From contig JBCAQO010000018.1 in NCBI GenBank assembly GCA_039111635.1, positions 1 to 22,239 on the forward strand: DNA of 22,239 bases, in the 5' to 3' direction. Positions 7,865 through 17,310 of the stretch are shown piece by piece. This stretch comes from Heterobasidion occidentale. Taxonomy: Eukaryota > Basidiomycota > Agaricomycetes > Russulales > Bondarzewiaceae. A program made the position numbers and the translations under genes. Each line of letters begins with the position of its first letter. Positions within the stretch are counted from its first letter, which is position 1. Below the pieces are notes generated by a model. That model made no database searches. It saw nothing but the letters and a program-made list of their open reading frames with translations, and was not told where the DNA came from.

Positions 7865-9537
7865 TGTTAAGACCTGGTCTTCGCACGTGATGTGTCAGGA
7901 GGCTCCTGAGTCACTGAGGGACATTCCAAATCCAAGTGCGTCTGATGAAGGCACCAGCGGCTAACTGAGTGCGTAATTTGGGATGCACAAGAGACTTGTG
8001 ATAGTACTGTGACTCTAAGCAGGCACAAAGGTCTTCCCAGGATGCGAGGGTACAATCTGATGTGGACCTGGATGACAGTAGATGTGCTGCCTACTAAAGT
8101 CAAGATAGAATACTGCTAGTCCTGTGTAAAATTGATATGAAGACTGAGCGGTTGTTAGGTCAGAGACCTATCATGTGCACCGATGCACAAAGGGGATCCC
8201 TAGGCTAAACTTCCACAGCGCCGTAGAGCTGTAGGCTCCAATGAATGAAGACAATTGATCGTCTCTGTGCTCTTTGAAGAAACTTGGGGTTGCTCCCTGC
8301 TTTGTCCTCGAAGAGGTTGAGAAGATGATCTTCAAGGTCCTCTTGATGATGAGACAGAACTGGATGGTCTTCTCCTGTCCAACAGATGACACGAGGAGGT
8401 GTCCAACTGAGAACGCGGAAGGCGGCAAGTCCAGTGTAGTAGTGGGTGAAGAGGGCGTAAGAAGAGAAGGGAGACGAGGCCAGTGTTTCGTCAGACCGTG
8501 TAAAGGAGTTTTCAGATCTGACAGAGATTATGAAGTGTGGGCTAGGAAGGTAGCCAGACACCGGGTGTAGTGCAGAGATCGAATATATTACAGGTGAACA
8601 AGCTGAGCTTCTTAGAAGCTCATCTCGGCTAAATATACAAAGAAGTATCTAGGGCAGGATCACAATCTGGTCTATGCGCTTCTCAGGTACCGAAGTAAAT
8701 GATTGAGATCCATAAGCAAAGATGCATCATTGATCTAAGTATAGTACTGGATCACTAATGTCTGTCCACATCCATATCAAATGTCTAGCCACATCATGAT
8801 CAATCAGGAACCAGGGTCAGGGTCAGGAACCAATGTCTATCCACATCAAGAACTAGGAACAGTGAGTAAGTGTTCATGCAGTTAGCATGTCAATAGTAAT
8901 GAGTCATTGCAAATAGTCCAAGTCTGAATCATGTCCAAAGCACTTGACCAGCTCATCCGCTTACGTGCAAAGCATGTGTTAGGACGTGGTCCTAACAGCG
9001 GTTGAGGATGATAATAGAGAGAAGCACAAGTGCAAGTTAAACCAATGTTAAAAGTTATTCTATTGACAATCAAAGGTCTGGCCTAATGGCAAAGACTTAT
9101 TGATGTAGCAGTGGTATGGCTGGTACTAAAGGTCAAGAGTAAGAACAGGTAGTGAGGTAACAAAGGATGTTACTCAGTAACAAAGGTGAATGAGCTAGTG
9201 GACAGGTCTCTGGCTTGTTTTATATATATGTAGTCTACTTTAGGGCATGATCTACAGAAGAGGCAAATGCCAGCCAATCAGATTATCTGATGGGGAAGGA
9301 TCAAATAGAAGCAAACAATCAATGATTGAAGAATCAACAGACAAACTATTGGGGCAGGGGCAAGAACCAGGAACCGTTGATCATCAATCAGGGGTAGAAG
9401 ATAAGATAAGATAACTGGATGTCTGTTGGTGAAGTCAAAGGGTCGGTCACTGGGTATAGGTCATATTTGTTGGTCATAGACCACATGCCATATGATCATG
9501 TGATCATGTAAGATGTATTATGAGCCAGCTCTTAACA
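7865..9537 (-). repeat. Solo LTR of family B inside element II gag, itself interrupted
   Basis: The terminal inverted repeats are TGTTAAGACCTGG at 7865-7877 and its near-perfect complement at 9525-9537 (one mismatch in 13). Without the nested copy A2 and its duplicated 5 bp, the unit is 823 bp, close to the 844 bp of family A. On the minus strand it carries a TATA box (TATATATATAAAA, 9229-9217) and then a 13-bp block, AGCTCATTCACCT (9196-9184), identical to one in family A. The ends show the same design as family A: a palindrome (AAGACC/GGTCTT, 7869-7881) beside CACGTG (7884-7889), and GAGC/GCTC at 9522-9531. The flanks share only 3 bp (AAG at 7862-7864 and 9538-9540). A non-autonomous TIR transposon is the alternative reading. 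Confidence 0.72.
8153..8997 (-). repeat. Solo LTR of family A (copy A2), 845 bp, inserted in LTR-B
   Basis: This is a full-length copy of the element I LTR in reverse orientation, TGTTAGG to CCTAACA. It is flanked by a perfect 5-bp target-site duplication, GCGGT at 8148-8152 and 8998-9002. Absence of internal sequence shows it is a solo LTR, the usual product of recombination between the two LTRs of a full element. It interrupts LTR-B, so it is the younger of the two. The core promoter (palindrome 8604-8622, TATA near 8638-8631) points left. Confidence 0.95.
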
Positions 9538-9835
9538 AAGAGGCATTGCGGAAGGAACTTCTGTGATTCTGTTTAATCGCCTGTGAAATTGTCAGGGAGT
9601 TTGACCTTCTCTTTTCCAGGTTGTACAGTTGTCGTAATAGGGGTTGTGTCTGTTTCCGGCATGTCGGTGTTGTCTTGGGTGTTTTGGGTGTCAATTGGTG
9701 TTTGAATGTCCAAGGAGTTAGATTCAGATACTTCTTCTTTCAGTTCCAAGTCCTCCAGTATTACTGGTTTGTACTAGAGTGGCGGTTCCTAGGAGTTGGC
9801 TTGTTCATTCCAAATGTACTTTGTCTCTGTTCCAT
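9538..9835 (-). pseudogene. gag: Gag N-terminus of element II
   Basis: The minus strand carries an ATG at 9835 (MEQRQS, then a frame change) and a long acidic segment (LEDLELKEEVSESN, then IDTQNTQDNTDMPETD). The Gag entry motif KVKLPDNFTGD follows, then TESQKFLPQCL, cut by LTR-B at 9537. The motif resembles the LP-x-F-x-GD start of Gypsy capsid domains. A TAA directly follows GD where relatives have Arg, so the frame is broken. It joins the gag middle part at 7864. Confidence 0.65.
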
Positions 9836-10089
9836 TGTCTTCTGCGAAGAAGTATCATCTGTTCCTAAAAGAGCAGTTTGGGTAGTTTGGCGGGGCTACT
9901 CAATTGGTGTTCATATAGAACCAGCGAGTGCCTTGCTGTTGGATAGGACAATTGTTCTGGCAGAGGTGATTGTTGATTTGTCTAGTGCCTGGCAGGTATT
10001 CAAGGCCTAGGTCTTGCTCTAGAGTGTGCGTGCAGTAAAGCTCTTTGATAGAGGTCTATTATTTTCACCAACGAGGGTAGTGAGAGAGT

Positions 10090-10704
10090 GTGTGGCAACA
10101 AGCTAAGAGAGGTATACAAGGTAGGGGTGAGACAAGTCTATTCTAGTGTTATAAACTGCTTGTTTATTAACTCAAGAGTATTGGGTTCTTCCCTAGGTCA
10201 CACACTAGAGAGAGTAGTAGTAGAAGTCTTGACTGTATTTCAAAAGATAATACAGAAGGTAGCAAGTAGAGTCTAGTATACAAAGATACCAGTAAATGAA
10301 GTCCACAGTGTGAAGACTGTGGATAAACAAAGCAAATAGACTGAAGATCCTCAGCCTATTCTATGGGCCTTATATACTATGTAGGGATCTTCTGAGTACC
10401 CACTCTTAGTCATCCATTGGCTGTCGCTCTCTGTCAGTGCCTACTCTTGTGCCCATCAATGTCATCCAACCCAATATTGATGGCATGTGAATCCCTGTAT
10501 GCCTGAGCCCATTGGCTACATTGTCCTTGTGCCCTTTACCCATTGTTATATCTCCTTCTGACAATGAGTGATCCGTTGGGTTGTCGGCCTTCAAGGACAA
10601 TTACCAAATACCTTGATGTATACTTCAGGTAGAGCCACCTAGTATCTGTTGTACTTGTTATTGGAATAGACTGGCCAAAAGGCCCCAATACTCAAGTTAC
10701 AACA
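10090..10704 (-). repeat. Probable 5' LTR of element II, borders approximate
   Basis: Upstream of gag on the minus strand lies a non-coding block with a TATA box (GTATATAAGG, about 10380-10370) and a TG-initial border at 10701-10704 (TGTAACTTGAG or TGTTGTAAC). No second copy exists in the window, so the 3' border (somewhere around 10153 to 10090) and the primer-binding site could not be fixed. The position upstream of gag and the promoter make an LTR the best call. Confidence 0.45.
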
Positions 10705-12650
10705 AAGATGAGAGCAATGTTAATGAGACACAATACAAGCAAAATCTCCTTACAAAGTTGAGCTCTAAACAGAAGGGTGTTTAAAACTTGTGTATTGTGG
10801 TGTTGTAAATGTGTATTTAGAGTAAGTTGAAGTGAGTAAAGTAAACATAAGATTGTAAGGTAAAGTAAGTTGATATTGCACCAAGACTGTAATATCAAAA
10901 TATAAAGAAAAACCATGCATAGAGGTACTCGTAGACCATGAGGTTATATCATGCTGTAGTTGAGAGACAAAGAGATATTTAGTAAATGATATAGTAGCAA
11001 GATGAGGTAAACTCTGCAAAAGATGAGAAGGAGACCTATGCTATCCAATAAGTGTGTGCAATAAAGTTTGCTGTGGTATTGGGCCATGGAGTTGCTTACG
11101 GCTCTGCCCGTGTAGTCTACGCTTGAGATGTGTATGGTGAGTGCTTGGCAATGTTTAAGGAAGTGCAGTAAGCTTGAGGTCAACGTGCAACATGCAAGGG
11201 GAGTAGATGAGATGATGTGAGGTGATGACCGTGGTACATGAGAAAGACCACTGATATGCTAGCAATGGCTCTGTGTGCAAAAACACACAACAAAACACAC
11301 CACTAGACATAGGGTAGGCAGGAGCTGGCTCTGCAGTACAAGGAATAGTCAGCCAAAGAATAGGCAGTGCATAGTCTGAATCAAGAGGTGCAATGCTTTG
11401 TGAGGCCCTGCAATGTTCTGTGGTGTCCTGCAATGCCCTGCAATGCTCTGCAATGTCCTGCAATGCTCTGTAATATCCTGCAATACTCAAGCTTGCGAGA
11501 TTTGATGCAATGTTGCAAGGTCAAAGTTGCAAGGCTATGAGGTTTGATACAATAGGGAAAGGTGAGGTGAGGTATAGAGATGCTTAGAGGGATGAAAAGA
11601 TATTTGGAGAGGCAAAGAAATGTTCGGAAGAGTAAATGAAGTGGTGCTAGGAGATGGGAAGAGATATGAGACACTATTGGGATATAACACAATTCAAAGC
11701 AATGCTAGGCAGTTTGGAGTGATGGGGAGATAATAGCTAGACTCTAAAGCATACTACAAGGGCTCTGCAAGATTGAGGTTGCGAGGTTGCAAGATTTGCA
11801 ATAATCAGCAATGTGAGAGCATTTTGGACGAGATGAGATCTGAACAGTGAGGGAAACCAAATCTAGTGTATTGTAGAGAGGGTAGGTAGGTTTTATAGTA
11901 AGAATAGAATGGTGGGTATGAAGGAGGAGAACTACAATAAAACTCAAAAATCTTGGAGACATATGGAACTGCTCTAGGCTGCATAAGGTCACATTCTTGG
12001 TATCACTCCATCTATCTTGCACTAAATCAGAAGGCCCTGGCATGAGTGGCAAAGGGCTTGGAGAAATAATGAGAAAAGAGATAAGGAGTCCAAGAATTGT
12101 CAGCATGATTGCAAGGTTGTGCGGGCAATGTTGCAAAGGCGCCAAGGTCTCTGAGGTCCACAATATCGAGAGAAAGATTGTAGGTGCCATACAAGGACCA
12201 CTCAGGACGTTTAGAGGCACACATCACTAATGCAATAAGAGGGAACAATAAAAAAGTTGTAGAAAATTGTGCAGAAGCCTGCAAAGATTGCACAGGTGCT
12301 GTCAGGTTGTGCGGACATTGGAGAGGTTGTGTGGGAGAATTGGAGTTTGTGATGATATACACAAGACTGTACAGAAGCCTGTGAGGTTGCACTAATCATT
12401 CCAAGGTTGCACCATAGCTGAGATCTGTGCTGTAAAAGCTGCAAAATCTTGGGGCTTGGAGCACAGCATGGAGGCATGCTTATTGCTGTGTTGGCCCAAT
12501 GTCATGATGTTGAGCTTATAGTGGGTGTCAGAGGAAATTGTCCTAAGCTGTGAGAACACCCGGTAGTCTCTAGAGTACATCATGAGGTCAGCGTGATAGT
12601 GCTCATAGAGCTGCGAAAACAGGGGCCTCAGCACTTAGAGAGATAGCATG
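10705..12650. other. Non-coding, G-rich (plus strand) low-complexity region
   Basis: About 1.9 kb without a supportable gene. The plus strand is rich in G and poor in C, and it is littered with TGCAAGG, GGTTGC and GTTGCAAGG-like words. A 10-mer CAGAAGCCTG recurs exactly 100 bp apart (12272 and 12372) within similar 24-bp blocks, hinting at decayed tandem duplication. Minus-strand frames of up to about 158 codons exist but are biased readings of these repeats. It may be remnant satellite or an old, unrecognisable transposon. Confidence 0.5.
11391..11488 (+). repeat. 10-bp tandem repeat (minisatellite), about 10 units
   Basis: Consecutive 10-bp units follow the consensus CAATGYYCTG. The best-preserved run is 11431-11470 (CAATGCCCTG, CAATGCTCTG, CAATGTCCTG, CAATGCTCTG). 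Outer units are more diverged (TGAGGCCCTG, TGGTGTCCTG, TAATATCCTG). The period is not a multiple of three, and there is no gene around it. Confidence 0.85.
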
Positions 12651-12950
12651 CTCATTACTGGGACCCTGCCTTATTGTCATCTCCTCATCCATGCCTCCTT
12701 CTCCCCTTCTTGTCCACACTGCCTTCTCCTCATTTACACCACCTCCTCATTGATGTAGATGCTACCTCTTTGAGAATAGCACTGCCTGCTTGCCACAACC
12801 TCCACCTACGTCCCTGATGCTGCATCTGCGACCTCCAATCCTAACAAAGACAATGGCTGAGACACTGCTCAATCAATGGTGGCCTCTTCTCAGCAATGCC
12901 CTTGCTGCCTGGATAAGAACAATGGTGCATGCTCAATCATGGCACCTCCT
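12651..12950. other. C/T-rich non-coding segment left of A3
   Basis: This 300-bp stretch is pyrimidine-rich on the plus strand, with repeated CTCCTCAT/CTCCTC words, and contrasts sharply with the G-rich DNA to its left. It resembles the C/T-rich DNA at 16790-17310 in word usage (CTCAAT, GCTGCC). I see no gene in it. Confidence 0.4.
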
Positions 12951-13772
12951 TGTTAGGTCAAAGACCTATCACGTACACCGATGCACAAAGGGAATCCCTA
13001 GGCTGTGCTTCTACTGCGTTTTGTAACAATAAAGACCAATGAATAAAGACAATGGATCACCTTTGCGCTCATTGTAGAAACTCATGGTCTTGATCTGCTT
13101 TATCCTCAAAGAAATGAAGGAAATAGTCCTTGAGAGTCTCTCAATATTCTGCTGGGACAGAAATGTCCTCTCTTGTCCAACAAATGACTTGAGGAGAAGT
13201 CCAACTAAGGACTCAGAATGTGGCAACACCTATGTATGTCCTAGAAAATATGACAAAAGGATGATAAGAAGATTGAAGCAAGTCCAGTGCTTTGTCAGAC
13301 TGTGTAAAGGATGTCTCAGATCTGACAGTGTTTGCAAAGTGTGGGCTAGGAAGGTAGCTAGACACCGGGCATAGTGCAGAAATCAAGTGTATTACAGGTG
13401 AATGAGCTGAGCTTCTTTGAATCTCATCTCGGCTATTTATATATACAAGCTATTTAGGGCTGGATTGAGATTTGGTCTGTGTGCCTAAATGCTAATCTAC
13501 CTAATGAGTGTCAAAAAACAGAAGTGATTGAGTAAACAATCAAGATTTGTAAGCAGTGACCTATGATCTATCCAAATATAGTAACCATATCAAATGTCTG
13601 TCCACATCAAGGTAGATTTAAGAACTAATCATACCAAAGTATGTAAATGTAAGCATAAATATATAAGTGTTCATGTGTTAGCATATCAATAATGATGAGT
13701 CAAGAAACAAGTCCAAGTCCAAGTCACAGCTGAAGCACTTGACCAACTCCTCCACTCACATGCAAAGCACGT
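12951..13772 (-). repeat. Old LTR of family A (copy A3), truncated
   Basis: It starts with TGTTAGGTCAAAGACCTATCAC, matching the U5 end of the other copies, and stays alignable in reverse orientation down to GCAAAGCACGT at 13772. The last 25 bp or so (the 5' terminal hairpin) are missing. It is far more diverged than A1, A2 or A5: the 19-bp palindrome has decayed and many indels are present. No target duplication can be tested because one end is lost. Confidence 0.85.
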
Positions 13773-14949
13773 TGATGAGCATGCACCTGCTCTGGGGTCC
13801 AATGGAGGTATTTGGAGAGCTTTGGAATAGAGGCTAAACAGCTCTAGACAAGTACTGAAGATACTGACTCAAGCCAAAGATGATTGGCCTCTACCTGAAT
13901 AATAGCGAGCCACTAAATAACATTTGGCAGCGGTTTGGTCAGTTTATGCACACTTAATGTGCTCACCATTATCACACAAGAGACAAAGGAGCCTTATTAT
14001 GTTCTATTATAGTATCGGGATCAGACAGGCTAGTTGGCCAATATTATCTGTACCCAGTCAGTGCTTATCTCTTATCTTCCCAATTTCCACATGTTTGATC
14101 AACCACAATCTTGCACCATTGCTTGGCCACCTAAAACATATGTTTATCATTTCTTTCTTTTCATTGGCTCTCTAGCACCCGGTCTTGCTATTTACACTCA
14201 GACAATGAATACCAAATGTTCAAGATTTTGTCATCTTTGATAGACTTTTACCTTATTACCTTCAGAACCCATATAAACATTTCCCTACCTTCTTATCTTT
14301 GCTGCTTGCTAGGTCTTGATGCCTGTTTGGCACTTACTCTCATTTCTTGTTTGATATTTTACTTAGAGGCTCTATTTACTATAAAAGCTTACATAACTAT
14401 AGAATAGACCAACTTTTGCACCCCACAGTTTAGAGCTCATTTACACTTGTCTCAACCATCGAAGTTACCTTCATCAACTTCCAAAAACTTGTCACTATCA
14501 CTGTTCGGGCTCTCATTTGTGTTTGTACTCATTCATTTGGTCTTGTCTTTCATCCTCCCTCTTATATTGTCAGAGCTCCATGTAGCTCTTAAAGCACATA
14601 GTTGTTGGTCGTAGCGCTGCCCTTGTCTATCTTTGAACTGCTCAACGCAGTTACTGACCGAATCTTTGGTTAATCTTTGGTGTAGTCCCAAACCGCACAG
14701 GCACTTTAAACTCACTATCTCTATTGATTCTTAGTATGCCCTTATTTTCTAAAGTCTGTGCTAATGATTCCTTGTATATCAGATACTAGCTCCTGCCTAC
14801 CCTTTACTAGAGGTTTTGGTGTTGTGCTCGGCACTTAGAGCCACCTCTAGCATATCAATGTCTTAAGATGTGGTTCTAATACTCACCTCCTTCTTTAGGC
14901 TGCCTGCTCAACACAACAACTACAGGCTTGATGCCATTGCCTCTATAGG
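13773..14949. other. AT-rich intergenic DNA between A3 and A4
   Basis: No convincing gene or RNA is visible in these 1.2 kb. The plus strand is T/C-rich. CATATAAAC near 14268 and the short plus-strand frames (up to 83 codons) are unsupported by any motif. It could contain a decayed LTR, but no terminal repeats could be paired. Confidence 0.4.
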
Positions 14950-16789
14950 TATTAGGTCAGAGACTTATCATATGCACCAATGCATGAAGGGTATCCCTAG
15001 GCTATCTGAACTGTACGGATCCAAGGAATAAACCTGATGAATTGTCTTTGTGCTCTTATAAGGAAGACCTGGTCTTGGTCTGCCTTTTGCTGAAAGAGGT
15101 GAAGTAGATGATCCTCAAAGATATCTCCATGATCTTCTGGAATGCTGTTCAACAAATAACTTGTGGAGGTACCCAACTAAGGACTCAATAGGCAATGAGT
15201 CCAGTGTTGCAGTGAGGAATAGTTTTACTCTAGATACTATTGGGGTTTTCTGTTTTTCTGGATGTATCTAGTGTTTGTTTGATTGTCGTTCGATATGATA
15301 CCTTTAGATGTTGCCACGATACGTAGACGTTGGTCATTATTGTAGACAGCGATGAGAATATCCTAAGATATTTAGTGAGTTTATAAAGTGATGCGGGCCA
15401 CTGACAATGAAAATACTCCGTAAATGTTGAAGATATTCAGACAAGCTTAAGTACTTTGTGATTCTAGTTGCTGGGGTGCTACACATATTGAAGGCAAATT
15501 ACTAGGTTGTCTAGCAACCCTTCAAGTCTTGAAGCTTGTCTCCAACTGATATCACTCAAAGAACTTAATGGACAGGCACTGACTGACTGATGGTAAAGGT
15601 TGAGGGACAAGTTGTCTCTGCCTGAAGCAGGACAATCAGCCTCCTTACATACTATTTCAAGTGGGAATATCCTTCCTAGTATATAAAGGCTGTACAGAGT
15701 CATTGTAAGTCACAAAGAATGCTGTAGAAATAAAGAATAGGAAAGAATGCAGAAGAATAACAAAGAAAGCAAGAGAAAGAGTTAGAACCTAGTAGAATGT
15801 TCCTTCAGTTTCCTTCAGAACTGCTCAGAACCTTTTCCTCCTTTCAGCTTGAAGTGGCCTAGACCCTTCCCTTTCCCTGATGTTCTTCATCCTTCCAATG
15901 AATTTTCTCTCCATTCTACCAAATTCCACTGATTTCTTTTTCATTCCTTATTGTTCTCCTATAGTCTAGCCCATCCAATAATATACTCAGGGCTCTAGAA
16001 TCAGTCCAGAAGCGAAATCTAAGCATGAAAGGGGTAGGAAACTAGGTATAAGAAGTAAAATACTCGAAAAATATGTAAAAAAAATCAGAATTAAATGTTC
16101 TTTCTATTCTAAGTTGTTTCTCTCTCTTTCTTTGATTCAGATACTCTGTCCTCCTTTCTGATATCACTATTTGATGCCTAACAATGTCCAGGCACAATAC
16201 TGGTATATGTGATAGACACTTCAAAATGATAAAAGCAGTGAGGCAAGTCCAGTGCTTTATTAGACCATCTAAAGGATATCTCAGATCTGACAGAGATCAT
16301 GAAGCATGAGCTAGAATGTAGCTAGACACTGGGTGTAGTGCAGAAATGGAGTGTATTATAGGTGAACAAGCTGAAGAAGCCTTCTGTGCTTCTAGCTCGT
16401 TCCTTAAATATGTATAAGCTATTTAGAGCCAGATAGAGATATGGTCTGTGTGCCTAAATGCTAATCTATAAATCTGCAAAGCCACGAGTGTCAACAAGCT
16501 AAGTATAGTAGCTCAATTACTCTACAGCAGTAAACAATCACAATTGATCTGCAATTTATCTATGTTAGTAAGATTAAGGAACCATAGTTCCAGTCAGGAC
16601 CCGAGGTCATCTGGAACTACATGGAAGCATTTATGTAGAAGCATGTCAATGTAAGTATGTAAGTGTTTATGTGCTAGTATGTCAATGATGATGAGTTATA
16701 AAAACATGTCCAAGTCTAAGTCACAGTCAAAGCACTTGACTAACCTCTCCGCTTACATTCAAAGCACGTATTAGGACATAGTCCTAACA
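14950..16789 (-). repeat. Old LTR of family A (copy A4), split by a ~1-kb insertion
   Basis: The U5 end starts at 14950 (TATTAGGTCAGAGAC, with the terminal TG changed to TA) and is recognisable to about 15222. The remainder resumes near 16216 (GGCAAGTCCAGTGC) and ends with GTCCTAACA at 16789. Flanking pentamers ATAGG (14945-14949) and ACAGG (16790-16794) agree at four of five bases, consistent with an aged target-site duplication. Together the two pieces make about 850 bp. Confidence 0.8.
15223..16215. mobile_element. Unclassified ~1-kb insertion within A4
   Basis: This block is absent from every other family A copy, so it is an insertion (or replacement) in A4. It contains a strong TATA element (GTATATAAAGG, 15679-15689) on the plus strand, an A-rich purine stretch (15705-15790) and a pyrimidine-rich stretch (about 15815-15960). 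A candidate duplication, AATAG at 15218-15222 versus GATAG at 16211-16215, matches at four of five positions. No matching TG...CA ends or terminal inverted repeats were found and no ORF is convincing. It may be a solo LTR of another family with eroded ends. Confidence 0.5.
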
Positions 16790-17310
16790 ACAGGCTCAAT
16801 ATGGCTATTATGTATGCTCTGACAATAATGCTGCCACCTCAATACAAGCTCAACTATGCCCGGTCTCAACCACGCCACTGTCTCAATGCTGCCCCACTTC
16901 TACAAACCCAACACTACTGCCTTAATGCCTGGTCCTGACAACACTCTAGGCCCAAAGCCACTATCTCTCTCAATTCTGTCACCTCCATAGCTGGTCTCAA
17001 TGATGCTGTTACCTTGTGCACCACACAGCCTTGTCCACACCTTTTTGTGGATGTCCACAGCTCTTTGCCCATGCTCACACTGGTACCACATTACTATCCT
17101 TTTCCCCATCAGCTTTTGACGTCGGCAACACTGTTGACACTGTCACTTTTGCCAGCTTGCCATTACTTTTTTACTCTCAATGCTGCCACCCTTGTCTATG
17201 CTGGCTCTAGCTTCTCAACATTACCTTGTCCTTGTCCTCCTCTATACCACTGTCCTTTTTCCCAACTAGCTTTTGACACTACTATTGTAAACACAAACTC
17301 TCTATATTAA
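16790..17310. repeat. C/T-rich region with diverged internal repeats
   Basis: Words such as CTCAATGCTGCC recur with variation. A block around CTTTTCCCCATCAGCTTTTGAC (near 17101-17120) reappears about 155 bp later as TTTTTCCCAACTAGCTTTTGAC (near 17256-17277), each preceded by TACCAC. This suggests an old tandem duplication. Short open frames here follow the skewed composition, and no gene is supported. Confidence 0.4.

Larger units (their letters stand above)
6535..10704 (-). mobile_element. Minus-strand Gypsy element (element II), truncated and interrupted
   Basis: Read on the minus strand from right to left, this region holds a probable 5' LTR (about 10090-10704), a leader, the gag N-terminus (9835-9538), an LTR-B insertion (9537-7865), the gag C-terminus with zinc knuckle, and a protease (to about 6725) with some following sequence. 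The element stops abruptly at 6535 where the LTR of element I begins, so its pol is either left of the window beyond element I or deleted. It is older than element I and than LTR-B, since it hosts or borders both. Confidence 0.8.

Noticed and set aside
9621..10010. Plus-strand frame of 129 codons, Val/Phe/Trp-rich
   Set aside because: Antisense shadow of the element II gag N-terminus and leader, and not started by an ATG.
10060..10085. TTGGTGAAAATAATAGACC (minus strand) as a primer-binding site of element II
   Set aside because: It would require a tRNA with an improbable acceptor stem, and the sequence before it does not end in CA.
11744..12220. Minus-strand open frame of 158 codons
   Set aside because: Composed of repeated words generated by TGCAAGG/GGTTGC-like repeats; no domain, no start context, overlaps other equally long biased frames.
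10137..14409. Shared 10-mer TAGAATAGAC downstream of TATA-like sequences at 10146-10137 (minus) and 14400-14409 (plus)
   Set aside because: A single 10-bp match in AT-rich DNA with no further alignment; insufficient to call a second LTR at about 14000-14400.
17014..17310. Plus-strand frame of 98 codons, Cys/Pro/Leu-rich
   Set aside because: Lies in C/T-rich imperfect repeats; composition explains it and no motif is present.
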